Assembly (NCBI GenBank): GCA_963662155.1
Contig: OY759263.1
Span: forward strand, 20,867,665 to 20,931,664
Direction: 5' to 3'
Source of the DNA: Lamellibrachia columna
Lineage: Eukaryota; Annelida; Polychaeta; Sabellida; Siboglinidae
Length of the DNA: 64,000 bases
A program made the position numbers and the translations under genes. The notes under the pieces are model-generated. The model saw only the letters and a list, made by a program, of their open reading frames with translations. It was not told the origin of the DNA and did not search any database. How positions within the stretch are numbered: the first letter of the stretch is position 1; the number at the start of each line of letters is the position of its first letter. Below are positions 52,461-63,639 of the stretch, piece by piece.

Positions 52461-52558
52461 ACGTTCAGCCAGTTCCATGTAGTAGCTGCTCGATGTCTTA
52501 CTTTCTTCCAACTCTTCCTGTGTGCACACGCGCACAACGTACTATTCAGAGCCAACAC

Positions 52559-52734
52559 TTTTCGATGGATACTGAAGGAATGACGACGACCAATAACAAA
52601 CTATCTATTTTACAGTGACTTGTTTCTTTCTGTAACACAATAACCTTTTCGATGGATACAGAAGGAATGACGACGACCAATAACAAACTATCTATTTTAC
52701 AGTGACTTGTTTCTTTCTGTAACACAATAACCTT
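52559..52734 (+). repeat. 87-bp tandem duplication
   Basis: TTCGATGGATACTGAAGGAA at 52561 recurs at 52648 with one change. Both units continue through ACGACGACCAATAACAAAC and GTAACACAATAACC. It is nearly identical, so recent. Confidence 0.96.
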
Positions 52735-52964
52735 GTTGGTTGTGTAAAGAAAGCACTCGTTCCCACATAGGACGATTAATGCCTGCAGCTAATGAAAACA
52801 TACAACCGTGTAGCTGTGTGAAAATATTTAAACACTGAACTGACATATATCTGACAGTAGTCGGCCGCACGATGATTTAACACGATTGACTCCCGGTGAC
52901 GTCAGCGTCCACTGGAGCTGTGGGTGGTACTCTTCTTAAAGGTAAAATGTATGATATTTGTTAA
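52735..52964. other. Unassigned interval
   Basis: No feature is recognised. Confidence 0.4.
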
Positions 52965-53200
52965 AACATGTCAGAAAGTATAAACTATATATATCCTAAC
53001 GTCTTGACCGTCCAAATGTGTTTTAATGAACCACAGTACTTTACCGTTTGACCGTTGTATTTTTATAAACATCGACCTTCCTTTTCAGCATGCAATATAA
53101 ACATGCTATTCGGGGCGAAACGTTAATATAAAAAATATAACGGTTAAATCATAATATAAAACGGTGGTTCGTTAAAACACGTTTGGGCGGTCGAAACGTT
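52965..53200 (+). repeat. Dispersed repeat family B, copy 2
   Basis: Matches 6600-6810 in order: ATAAACTA, AAATGTGTTTTAATGAACCA, TATAAACATCGACC, TTCAGCATGCAATATAAAC, ATGCTATTCG and a GTTTGGGCGG end. Unlike copy 1, it is not preceded by the 77-bp array. Confidence 0.65.
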
Positions 53201-53596
53201 GTTTGAATAGATATGGTTTATACGAGATATAATATGATAATACGATAACAGTTATCAGAGTGTGCGTCTTTGGGTTGGTACGTGAACCATGGCACGGCAG
53301 CCAGCGACTCCTCTCTTGCACTAGACGCTTAGTCCCCCTGCGCACACGTTTAACGCCCGAGTGGGTGACATGGTCGTTACAACGTGATGCATGTGTGCGC
53401 ATCTGTGTGGGTGGCGCAGGCACGGCTGAAGGCGTTCCATTGTTACGGAATGACGTCACCGGGGTCACTCGATCTCATAAGTGATTTTAATTTAAAAAAA
53501 AAACTATGTAACTTTTGTCATAGACAGAACATTGTGTTGTATTTTACTCGCTACAGAATCCCAGAACAATGCTTTTAAGGGAACATAATATTATAA
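53201..53596. other. Unassigned interval
   Basis: No domain is recognised. It is locally GC-rich at 53270-53460. Confidence 0.4.
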
Positions 53597-53805
53597 AATT
53601 ATTATTATTATTGTTATTGTTATTATTTTTAGTTTTGTTATTATCGTGATCTAGATAGTTATCGTTATCGTTATTGTTATCGTCATCATCATCGTTGTTA
53701 TTTTTATTATTGTTTTTGTTATTATTGTTATTATTTTTAGTTTTGTTATTATTGTGATCGTTATCGTCATCGTCATCGTTATTATTTTTATTATTACTAT
53801 TTCAA
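53597..53805 (+). repeat. Degenerate (TTA/TTG/TCG)n trinucleotide tract
   Basis: Imperfect ATT/GTT units with ATCG interruptions. A TATTATTTTTAGTTTTGTTA segment occurs twice, at about 53622 and 53728. Confidence 0.88.
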
Positions 53806-55554
53806 TGATGCCGATCTGGCGAAATGCTTATTATTTCGAAATCGCCTTCCTCAAATTGCCTGGTTACATTCGGTTGGCAGCGACGCTGTTTCTTCAGGGT
53901 ATTACGCTACAACGATCGGGGGACTTTACTTCTTCGGGGGCAGCACGATACAGCGACCAAGTAGATGCTTCAAACGGCTTTGTCCGTTGATTTGATAAAC
54001 AAGTCGTCACATCGATAGCGCGCCGCGACGTTAACCGTTGCGTCGAGTCCGAGGATATTTTTACGCCTCGCGTACTCTACTGTTAATTCTGTGATTAAAT
54101 CAGGTAATTTGATAAGTTAACGACGGGTCCTTGTCGCAATAGCCGTTGTCAAGGCATCTTGCGGTCGAAATTTGTTACGCTTTGACAGAAGCATGACATT
54201 TGGTGGACACATACTTTGTTATATGTAGAATCAGAAAAGGGAACACAGTTAAAATGGCCGCCACTTCCAAAATGGCCGCCACATATACGGGAGTTGTTCA
54301 AATCATATCACCATCATACCACCGCTTAACGGCTGTACTATGATAATATCTAGTCCTCCTATCAACATTTATATATCCGTATTATTTCTTTTCCCGTATT
54401 TCTGCTCGTCATATTTTTTTTCAATGGAATAATCTCTACACGTCTACAGTTACTAGCACGGCATTTCCCATTCACGAGACGTTAAGTTGTGACGTCATAG
54501 TAAGCCGCCATCTTGGCGCCATAGTGATATGCGTGTTGACTGTTGCTATTAGTCTCCCCACCAATGGCACTATCAACCTTTTCACAACTGCCACAAGGGA
54601 CATTTAAAGTGCAGATTCTGCATATCTTCATTTCATTTGGTAAACTCCTAATTTGTGGCGAGAAATCTTTCAGTTTTAATTGCATACCATTTTGGATAGT
54701 GTCTGCATTGAAAATGTGTCTAGAAACACAATAACGTTCGTGTTTGTCTGAAACTATGTTACGTGACTCAAGTACACAGTTCCAGACGTAACGACATAAA
54801 CAACAATCTCGTTGCCCAGCCAACCATTTTTTTATACCACTCCGCAAATGTTCATCTTGAATTTATAATCAAGTTGTGGCAGTGGTGATATGCTGAGTGG
54901 CCCCACTGTTGGGGATTGCGGTTATTAGTTTGTGGCAGCAGTAATTCCAAACTGTTCCATTTAGGTCGTGTCAACACGACTTGCAATAGTGAGGTGGAAG
55001 AATATGTACTACGGGTATTAACAGTTTCCAGCACGTCAACTTCGCAGTTGAACATTCCTCGATCAATTTATTTAATAACTGTATATAGTTTGGTGGTCGA
55101 AATGTGCCAAGCGCTGTTACTTTCTGACAGTGACGTAGTTAGGATTTTGAGGGGAGGGGCAAATCTCGGAAACTGGAGGGGGCAAGACTTTGACGAATTA
55201 TCGTTACAATTCTATATGTGAAATGTGTGGTTGTATGTTTCAACGGACAGCTGTGTTATCATGTTTCCAGTTACCAAGCGACGCGCACATTAATTTCCCA
55301 AGATGACCCATTTCGTTTAAAAAACACAGGTATCGGTTGTCTGTTCCCATTACTGTGAAGTCGCCGCGCTGGAATTCGTTGAAATCGACGTCTGATATAT
55401 TGCTGCATGACGGTTCTCTAGCTGCGCGGGTGGCTTATCATATGACAATCAATTACAACTATAATACGCGTCCGAACTCGATAGCTGACTTTGACAGCAA
55501 TGCTAAGCCAACATAATTGCCAGATATCCGATCTGGGCTGGCCAGAAGTAGAAC
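53806..55554. other. Unassigned interval
   Basis: AAAATGGCCGCCAC occurs twice at 54252-54285. No other tandem repeat or domain is seen. The 121-codon minus frame at 54482-54847 shows no recognised domain and no splice context I can defend. Confidence 0.4.
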
Positions 55555-55650
55555 GTCAGTTGTTGGACTATCGATAAGCCAATGACTTCTTTGTCATCTG
55601 CAGCTAGTTGCTTCGAATGGCAATCTGGTTAAGTATTGGCAGTTGGACAT
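55555..55650 (+). mobile_element. CR1 3'-end fragment
   Basis: TTGGACTATCGATAAGCC, then AATGACTTCTTTGTC and ATGGCAATCTGGTTAAG, match the CR1 3' UTR and tail at 4932-5015. It lies about 500 bp upstream of the PDE11 promoter. Confidence 0.82.
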
Positions 55651-56110
55651 AACGCCACGCCGTACCGTTTCAACATAAGATACAGAGGTGTACAATTAAA
55701 TATTTCGGAGGAATGGGATTCTCCTGAAGGAGACGAAATGAAAGAAGGATTGCAGCGCAGTGCGGGGATGGGCGGGAGGGGACATCGTATCACATTGTAA
55801 GGATTTGAAAAAATAAGGACTCAATTGTGCTATTTTATGCATCTTCTGTAGCCACATTTTAGTTAGTAAATGTAACCACAGCAGAAATTGGTTAAAAAGG
55901 AATAGTACTTTAAAAAGGAAAAGCAGGATATATAAAAATGTTAACCAAAATCTCCTCTCCATAGCAGGAGTCTTGGCACCTCTGAAAATATCTTTCAAAT
56001 TCCTCGCGATTTTACTGCTATACTGCATGTCCCCGGAAGCTGACGTCAAAAAACCTTTGACATTGCCTTACAGACCGACCATTGACGGGTCTGGCCATTT
56101 CCTCTTCCAG
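55651..56110. other. PDE11 upstream region
   Basis: AT-rich sequence without TATA or repeats directly upstream of the GC-rich promoter. The 117-codon minus-strand frame at 55696-56049 has no recognised domain. Confidence 0.4.
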
Positions 56111-56173
56111 ACCAACGCGCGCATGCGCGATGACCGCCGGAACGTCACGTGACTAACCCGTTCAAGATGGCGG
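56111..56173 (+). promoter_or_regulatory. Compact CpG-type promoter of PDE11
   Basis: Within about 60 bp upstream of and across the start codon are an NRF1-type palindrome CGCGCATGCGCG (56118-56129), an ETS-type CCGGAA (56137-56142), a perfect 10-bp palindrome GTCACGTGAC (56144-56153) and a YY1-type CAAGATGGCGG (56163-56173) containing the ATG. The palindrome matches the CLEAR/E-box motif bound by MiT/TFE or USF factors. There is no TATA box. These motifs are seen directly; use as a promoter is inferred from their clustering at the first exon. Confidence 0.6.
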
Positions 56174-56412
56174 TCGGCTCTTCTGACGTCGAGTCGTGGT
56201 TGGGCAGCAACCCGGAGTGGACACAGGACTATTTCATGCGCAAGGCCGACCTGGTGCTCATCAACAAGTGGCTTCTGCGCCACGGCTTCGGCACGCTCCA
56301 CGACTATGTCAACAGCAAGGACGGCGCCAATCTGAGCGGTCCCGCGTCGCCAGACTTCCGCACGAACGGCAACTTCAACTTCCAGCGCGGCGACAGCGCC
56401 TACAACCCGCAG
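56167..56412 (+). CDS. PDE11: PDE11 exon 1 (residues 1-82)
   Basis: It begins at the ATG in AAGATGG and ends CCGCAG followed by donor GTGCGT. The exon has strongly G/C-biased third positions, in contrast to its surroundings. Residues 40-82 (HDYVNSKDGANLSG onward) are a variable, Asn/Gly-rich linker. Confidence 0.9.
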
Positions 56413-58370
56413 GTGCGTCGTTTTTGTCTTGTATGAATTTTTTATTCGGTAGCGTTCTTCTTACGAGACTTGATTACTCTCCAATTCGCCGCTTTCCTCT
56501 TAAATGTTTTCTTGCTCAGCTGAAACTCAATATTTGGCTAATCTGGTTAATGGCTACAGTAGGTATAACGTTTTAGCAGATGTGACTTGACTTAAGCCTT
56601 TTTACTCCCTGGCGGAGAACCGACCATCAACGACTCCCTTCCACCGGACACGGTTTAGGTCTTCCAGCTCTTTCCATTTTTATTCTGCTTTTGACATATC
56701 TGCTTCTATTTCTCTGCGCCAGGTCTTTCTTGGTCTTCCCCTTTTCCCTTTGCACTGAGGGTTCCATGTGAGCACCTGTCTTGTGATGTGTTGTGTTGGC
56801 GTCTTGACAGTTTGGATTTCACTTCGTCCTTCTAATTTGATGTTCCATTGCTCGAGCCTTAACATTATGAGTTAAAAATGCGTAGGTTGGTTGGTATTTA
56901 CATTTATCCGGACTTCCATATCTTACTAAGCCCGATGAAGGCTGCCCTTGCTTTCCCGATCCTAGCCCTTATATACCATCTGTTCCTTCGTTTGTGTCCA
57001 CGATGCTTCCAAAATAGGTGAAAGACTGTACTTCATCTAGAACTTGTCGTTGTTGTGTTTTTGGGCTGTTGTTCTTGATGTTGGTCTTCATGATCTTGGC
57101 TTGTCTTTGTTCACATTCAGTCCAGTTCAGTTCAGTTGTTTCTATTAGTGATTTTTGTTTTCACGCATTAGCTTCTGGTTGTGTGAAAGAAGACCCAGGT
57201 CATCGGCAAAGTCAAGATCATCTAGTTGTTACCATAGTGTCCACTGTAAACAAATTATGTCCTTCTGTGGATGTTCTCATGGTCCAGTCGATGGCCACCA
57301 GGAAGAGAAATGGTGATTCCTATATCACGCCAGTCTTTACCTCGAACTGTTCTGTTGTCTTCCTTTCGTGTAGAATTCTGCAGGTCATTCCCTTGTGTGT
57401 TGCTTTCATTATCGATATGAACTTCTCTAGTATTCCATTAGCATCCACATGGTCTCAAGGTCTAAGCTATAAAAGGCTTTTTTGAAGTCAATAAAATTAA
57501 TGTAAACAGGAGAGTTCCATCCTATTGACTGTTTGGTTATAATGTGAAGTGTTGTTATCTGGTCGGTGCGTGATCTTTTCGTACGGAAGCCTGCCTGATG
57601 GTCCTTTAGTGTTGAGTCGAGTGCCACTCTCAGCCTCTCCATAATTATTCTGTTTAGCACCTTCCATTGTACCGAGAGAAGCACAATTCCTCAATAGTGA
57701 TTGCATTCCGTGAGATCTCCTTTCGTTAGTAGCTTGACCAAATATCCTTCTTTCCACTCCTCCGGTATCTCCTCTCCATCGTTTTCATAGTATCGAGAAC
57801 AGTTTTGATCCGAATAAGCTATTTCCATTTTGCCTATACATTATAAAGTTGATCCTGTATAAATCCGAATTCTTCTATATTGAAGAGTCATAATATACGT
57901 CTAAATAATTAACCCATCCACTACTTTACGCTTTCTCAAATCAATTATTCTTGTTTAAATTGCATTCTACTTGGACTTTCACTCAACCGTAACGACTATT
58001 ACAATTTTTATTGTCAACTATCAAATGTCCCCTGACGCTGACTCTTGCCTTTAACAGCGGACGAATTCCAAGAAACACCTGCGTCACGACTTTGCTCGGT
58101 CCAAGACTCGCAGTATCTTCCGGACTCATGAAGCGACGACGCTGGGAACGACCGGGAAAGAGACGACGCTGGCGGAACGCAGGAGCAGCCTGAAGGGCAT
58201 GCGCCAATTCCTGTCGCTGCCGCCTACTTCCGGTATCATGTTGAGCAGGCTCATTCAGTCCAAGGTACGGACATAAGTGTTTGCTTCTGCAGTTTTCGGC
58301 GAGTGCGCTATTGTGGCGTGTTGCAGAATTATGATATTTAGTGCGTACGGACGCGCGTTCTTTCTTTCTC

Positions 58371-58405
<35 letters not shown>

Positions 58406-58593
58406 GTGTTCGTATCTTTCTTTCTTCGTAATTACATGATGTTTGCCAAGCAGCATAGAAAACAAGTATCGTGATATAAATTATATTGTGGAAATGATCT
58501 GCTATGTAATCAGCGTGATTCGTGCTGCGTTTGAAAGACTGTTTGTGTGTGCGTTCATGCGTGCATGTGTGCGTGTATGCGTGTATGCGTGTA

Positions 58594-58675
<82 letters not shown>

Positions 58676-60255
58676 TGCGTGCGAGTAAGAGTGCGTGCGT
58701 GTGTCAGTGAGTGATTGTGCGTGCGTGCGTGCGCGTGCTTGCGTGTGCGCGCGTGTGTGTGCGAGCCAGCGTGCGTGCGTGCGAGCGTCAGTGAATGAGT
58801 GAGTGTGCATGTGTGTGAGTGTGCTTGCGTTGTGCGCATGCATAAATCGCCTCGATAAAATCCCTCCACAATGTGCCTAATGCAGCGGAAAAGGTTTGAC
58901 AATCTCAAGCGCATCTCACCAAGTTAAAAATACCACGATACCAATCTACGTAAAATCGTCGTGTGATGAAGCCGAGAACTCGATAACTGTTTTAACTGCC
59001 TGGCTGCGCTGAAAGCTATGCAATCTTCGGTGGATGCTGAACAAAATTATATGGTCACCCGTACTTTTAGCACACCATTTCTGAACAATTCGGTTGCACC
59101 GTCTTCCATTTCGGTTCATGGCATTCCAAGTAATGTTATTTTGGGATACGTTTTCGGGTCTACTTTTAGCCACTACTATGAAAAGTAAGACAACCTTACA
59201 GAATTATGTGCATTCACAAATAGGCGCGTGTCACATGGAGTCCGTTAATGGCAGATGGTAGAGTAAGTTTAAACGAAATGCTTTTCAAAACCAGTTTGAA
59301 CAGAAGCTAACCGTATGGTTTACATTTCTTAGTGGATTTTTAGCGGATGGGTTAATTCTCGTGTTTCGCCATGGGAACAAGAAGGATCATCATTTAAAAT
59401 AATGCTATGCTAGCTGTAACAAGATTTGTTCTTTAATGCCATGCAATGGTGTATGATATATATCACACAAATAAGTATACATTATGATACATTAGCATAT
59501 TATTAAACATAACCTACTTAGAATATGTGCAAGTACTCGTAACATGTTTAAGTATGACTAACAGGAAATGCTACTCAAACTTACCAATTCTAATTTTCAT
59601 TAGCTAACCAGCGTATTTAAATTGTTATTGTGAAACATTACAAAAAACGTCACAGTATTGACGTGATTAGTAAAACATTATATAGATAGGGAGATACTTT
59701 TTGCTTTCGGAGAGATTCACATTTAAAAAGTAGATGACATACGTTCCAAGATAACTTTCATATCTATCAACGCAGAACCACCTTTTTTTCAAGTCTACAC
59801 TGATTAACGATAATTATTTATATATTAGATCTGCTGGGGCTGGTCAATGTACACATGAGAATTCCACTCAAGTTGCACTACTCTTGCAGGTCCATCTGCC
59901 GTCGTACTCCGGCAAGAACGTCGACCTGAAGCGAGAGTTGCACGCGATCAACGAACGTGACTTCTTCTTCGAGATCGTCAAGGACATATCTCACGACCTT
60001 GACCCGAAGAGCCTGACCAATCGGATCCTCGTTAACGTTTGCATCTTGCTCGACGCCGACCGCAGCTCGCTGTTCTTCGTCGAGGGCGACAAGGAGAGGC
60101 GGAGTCTCGTCTCGAAGGTGTTCGACATCTACACCGGAACGGACTGCATTCCGACGCGATCGGGCGATAACATAGTTCGCATCCCGTGGGGACAAGGCAT
60201 TCTCGGTCACGTCGCCGAGTCGGGCGAGACCGTGAACATCACACAGGCCAGTCAG
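56167..60255 (+). CDS. PDE11: Phosphodiesterase 11 (PDE11A-like), 5' part, three exons
   Basis: Encodes residues 1-273 of a dual-specificity cAMP/cGMP phosphodiesterase: a cytosolic enzyme hydrolysing both cyclic nucleotides to 5'-monophosphates. Exons are 56167-56412, 58058-58264 and 59890-60255, all phase 0 with GT-AG junctions. Residues 8-39 match the PDE11/PDE5 N-terminal segment (ESWL, DYFMRKADL, NKWLLRH). Residues 94-98 are FARSK and 135-139 SLPPT, both characteristic of the PDE11 linker. Residues 176-189 (FFFEIVKDISHDLD) lead into GAF-A, which includes DADRSSLFFVEG (206-217) and WGQGILGHVAESGETVNI (251-268). GAF-A is incomplete, and GAF-B and the HD-type catalytic domain must lie past 64000. 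The start is the ATG at 56167 in good context; an in-frame upstream GTG is not used. PDE5 is the main alternative, but the linker motifs favour PDE11. Confidence 0.9.
56413..58057 (+). other. PDE11: PDE11 intron 1
   Basis: GT-AG intron of 1645 bp. It contains an antisense RTE-like LINE fragment over most of its length (56580-57830). The acceptor reads TTGCCTTTAACAG. Confidence 0.85.
56580..57830 (-). pseudogene. Antisense RTE-like LINE fragment in intron 1
   Basis: On the minus strand from about 57800 downward come WKEGYLVKLLTKGDLTEC, then VLLSVQWKVLNRIIMERL, DHQAGFRTKRSRTDQI and INFIDFKKAFYSLD (RT blocks). Later come VQSFTYFGSIVD, then a jump to ITRQVLTWNPQCKGKRGRPR and RVRWKGVVDGRFSARE followed by a stop near 56604. 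The second RT half and part of the C-terminal region are missing or frameshifted. The catalytic FADD is not found in frame. This is the common invertebrate RTE-type architecture, here inactive. Confidence 0.85.
58058..58264 (+). CDS. PDE11: PDE11 exon 2 (residues 83-151)
   Basis: Runs from CGGACGAATTCC to CAGTCCAAG, followed by GTACGG. It encodes the linker with FARSK, a basic ERRSSLKG segment and SLPPT. RRSS at 123-126 fits a PKA/PKG consensus; vertebrate PDE11A has a phosphorylated serine in an equivalent basic segment, so regulation here is plausible but inferred. Confidence 0.88.
58359..58406 (+). repeat. (TTTC)n microsatellite
   Basis: TTTC tetranucleotide run in intron 2. Confidence 0.93.
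58590..58830 (+). repeat. (GT)n microsatellite with degenerate GT-rich flank
   Basis: Pure (GT)n at about 58598-58671, followed by GCGTGCGA-type degenerate sequence to about 58830, in intron 2. Confidence 0.93.
59890..60255 (+). CDS. PDE11: PDE11 exon 3 (residues 152-273, start of GAF-A)
   Basis: Begins VHLPSYSGK after the acceptor and ends ITQASQ before GTTGGT. It covers the helix before GAF-A and about three quarters of the domain core. In PDE11 relatives the next residues would be a DPRF-type block and the NKF/DE signature; these are expected in the next exon and are not visible here. Confidence 0.9.
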
Positions 60256-61457
60256 GTTGGTCGACCGCACAGCATTCTTCTTTCCATTTGCCTTTGCGTG
60301 ATGGGGAGCACGCCACGTTTTGTTCTTACGTGACGTAATGGCAACTGTGTTTTATCCATTTCTCTCGCTCTTCTGTCGTTCTCTCCCACTCTCTGCTCTC
60401 CCCACCAGCGTCTCAATTGTGTAGTTTCACTCAGTCCCGTCACTTTAATGTTAATCTTCCTCATCTCCTGTAGCACCCTTACCTGTGTTCCTAACTTGCT
60501 TCCAAACTCCTTCCTTGAGTGGAACGCACGCACGCACGCACGCACGCACGCACATACACAAACACGCGCGGGCGCCTGTGCGGATATGCGGGAGAAGTTT
60601 GTGCAATGACAACAATAATAACACACATTCCAAAAATGCATAAGCCACCGATACACATATAGGCCTACTATTTTAGGTACTGTAGGTATGAACTACGTAT
60701 CAATATATGTATAAAATGACATGACATTCTGCACAAACAACATTTTAGTTTATATTTTTTACCGATGCAAACGAGTTCAAATCGCTGGTTCAAGTGTTTG
60801 ATGTATCAGTTAGATGTGTGAGTTAGATGTGTGAGTTAGATGCTACCGTAGACCACAGTTTTGAAACCAAATTCTACGCGCTTTGGTCAATAATGAGGTG
60901 TCCGGATATGCCTCAGCGTGCGAACATGCCCCGCCTTCCCCTACTTTTCACGTGTCGGACCAAATGCATGACGGCTCTTAAAATAATATTCAATTATAAA
61001 TGCATGACGAATTGTATTATACAATATTAATGTCATCCAATTCCAAATAATATACGACGGCTTATAAATAACATAAAATTATTCCCAATCATCTACGCAT
61101 GATATCTGATAAATAATCACATTACGTTGAGTACAGAAGCAACGAATGTTTAGTATGGCGATCAGAATGCTAAAAAGTTCTTAGCAGAGAAATCTGCATT
61201 CCAGAGCAGCTGTCTACGAAAACACGGGTTTCTGTGGCCTAACGCCATTACCATCGAAAAGGGCCATACTGCATATCTACACCATCATTTAAGGCGACTG
61301 CTATATTCCGTATTTCCGAAACCAATAGAAACATCCAACACGTTCATAAAAGAACACCGTGGGATGGCGGTTTTTTATTTAGGTATCTTACAGCGAATGT
61401 TTTCTAGTTGTGGTAAATATGTCATCCTGTATAATGTTATAACTAATTTCATAAAAC
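60256..61457 (+). other. PDE11: PDE11 intron 3, first part
   Basis: The intron begins GTTGGT. A (GCAC)n run lies at 60525-60554 and a GTGTGAGTTAGAT triplet at 60815-60842. No exon encoding the rest of GAF-A is recognised up to the window end, so this intron exceeds 3.7 kb. Confidence 0.7.
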
Positions 61458-62833
61458 GGATGGCCGTGCTGATCCACTCGACGTTCACAAACATGATGGT
61501 TAACATAAGGATGGATGGCCGTGCTGATCCACTCGACGTTCACAAACATGATGGTTAACATAAGGATGGATGGCCGTGCTGATCCACTCGACGTTCACAA
61601 ACATGATGATTAACATAAGGATGGATGGCCGTGCTGATCCACTCGACGTTCACAAACATGATGGTTAACATAAGGATGGATGGCCGTGCTGATCCACTCG
61701 ACGTTCACAAACATGATGGTTAACATAAGGATGGATGGCCGTGCTGATCCACTCGACGTTCACAAACATGATGGTTAACATAAGGATGGATGGCCGTGCT
61801 GATCCACTCGACGTTCACAAACATGACGATTAACATAAGGATGGATGGCCGTGCTGATCCACTCTACGTTCACAAACATGACGGTTAACATAAGGATGGA
61901 TGGCCGTGCTGATCCACTCTACGTTCACAAACATGATGGTTAACATAAGGATGGATGGCCGTGCTGATCCACTCTACGTTCACAAACATGATGGTTAACA
62001 TAAGGATGGATGGCCATGCTGATCTACTCGACGTTCACAAACATGATTGTTAACATAATGATGGATAGCCGTGCTGATCCACTCGACGTTCACAAACATG
62101 ATGGTTAACATAAGGATGGATGGCCGTGCTGATCCACTCGACGTTCACAAACATGATGGTTAACATAAGGATGGATGGCCGTGCTGATCCACTCGACGTT
62201 CACAAACATGATGATTAACATAAGGATGGATGGCCGTGCTGATCCACTCGACGTTCACAAACATGATGGTTAACATAAGGATGGATGGCCGTGCTGATCC
62301 ACTCGACGTTCACAAACATGATGGTTAACATAAGGATGGATGGCCGTGCTGATCCACTCGACGTTCACAAACATGATGGTTAACATAAGGATGGATGGCC
62401 GTGCTGATCCACTCGACGTTCACAAACATGACGATTAACATAAGGATGGATGGCCGTGCTGATCCACTCTACGTTCACAAACATGATGGTTAACATAAGG
62501 ATGGATGGCCGTGCTGATCCACTCTACGTTCACAAACATGATGGTTAACATAAGGATGGATGGCCGTGCTGATCCACTCTACGTTCACAAACATGATGGT
62601 TAACATAAGGATGGATGGCCGTGCTGATCTACTCGACGTTCACAAACATGATTGTTAACATAATGATGGATAGCCGTGCTGACCCATTCGACGTTCACAA
62701 ACATGATGGTTAACATGAGGATGGATAGCCGTGCTGATCCACTCGACTTTCACAAACATGATGGTTAACATAAGGATGGATAGCCGTGCTGATCCACTCG
62801 ACTTTCACAAACATGATGGTTAACATAAGGATT
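61458..62833 (+). repeat. 55-bp satellite with 11-unit higher-order repeat, 25 units
   Basis: The unit is GGATGGCCGTGCTGATCCAC, TCGACGTTCACAAACATGAT, GGTTAACATAA. Variant marks recur exactly 605 bp (11 units) apart: ATGATT at 61606 and 62211, ACGATT at 61826 and 62431, and ACATGATTGT at 62041 and 62646. The array therefore contains a duplicated 11-unit block. The last three units are more diverged (ACTTTCAC, GATAGCC). It lies in PDE11 intron 3. Confidence 0.97.
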
Positions 62834-63639
62834 CACAGAACGAGTCAATCGTGTGTTATCCAGGAGGATAATAGTGCTGCAGTCTTTCAGGCTTTTAGGC
62901 CAAAGAAAATAAGGCCTACTACAGATTATTTGGCTGGCCAGGCAGTAATGGAGAACTGAGCATATGTAATGTCGTAGTGGGGCATTAGTAGAAGAACTGC
63001 CGGAAATAAATATGGCTTATAAATATATAAACTACTTGGTGAAACATCCGACGGAGGACCGGTTGCGCTGGCATGAATTTGGCAGAAGACGCGAATTGAC
63101 GAAAACAGTCGACGGAAGTGACGTCCACCCGACGACAAAGCCGTTATAAACAGACTAATACAAAAAGGAATCGCACAATCGATTAACGCGCCTCGTTTAG
63201 TTGTGCTATTAGCAAACTTTACGTTCGATTCGGCGACGACAGATTGCTTGATAATCGTCGTATATGGCATATTGCAAATGGCGTGCTCCGTACGGTTGCC
63301 TGGCAACGTCGCTACGAGAAACACGCGCGCTAATCTGAAGAAAGTGCATCGGGAAATCGAATTACGAAATGGCGCAAATCTGTGCAGAGGCCGTTGGCGA
63401 GCGACGGCGTAATAAACTCGTTAACTGGTAACGCGATCAGAGGCGGCGTTGCGTCAGTGGAGAACGGCGCCGTTGGGTCGGCCGGGATTAGGGTCGAACG
63501 CTGCGTCGCTCCAAACACTATCGGAGTAGTTTAGTGTACGATGATAAATAGTGATCATGATCTGACATTATTTAGTTCATGTGTGTATGTTGGGGTTTAT
63601 TGATGGCATTCGTAACTTATATGACCATTTCGTTCTATT
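62834..63639. other. Unassigned part of PDE11 intron 3 (or beyond)
   Basis: No repeat or domain is recognised. 63240-63520 is CpG-rich; its open frames have no domain. Confidence 0.4.

Larger units (their letters stand above)
58265..59889 (+). other. PDE11: PDE11 intron 2
   Basis: GT-AG intron of 1625 bp with (TTTC)n and (GT)n tracts. The rest, 58860-59880, shows no recognisable feature. The acceptor is CACTACTCTTGCAG. Confidence 0.85.

Noticed and set aside
54482..54847. 121-codon minus-strand open frame
   Set aside because: It has a few Cys pairs but no recognised domain and no convincing splice sites, and coding use is not distinct from background.
56068..56301. Minus-strand frame opposite PDE11 exon 1
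   Set aside because: It is a shadow of the GC-rich exon; the plus strand carries the recognisable PDE11 sequence and splice donor.
60252..60656. 134-codon minus-strand open frame downstream of PDE11 exon 3
   Set aside because: It crosses a GCAC microsatellite inside intron 3 and has no domain.
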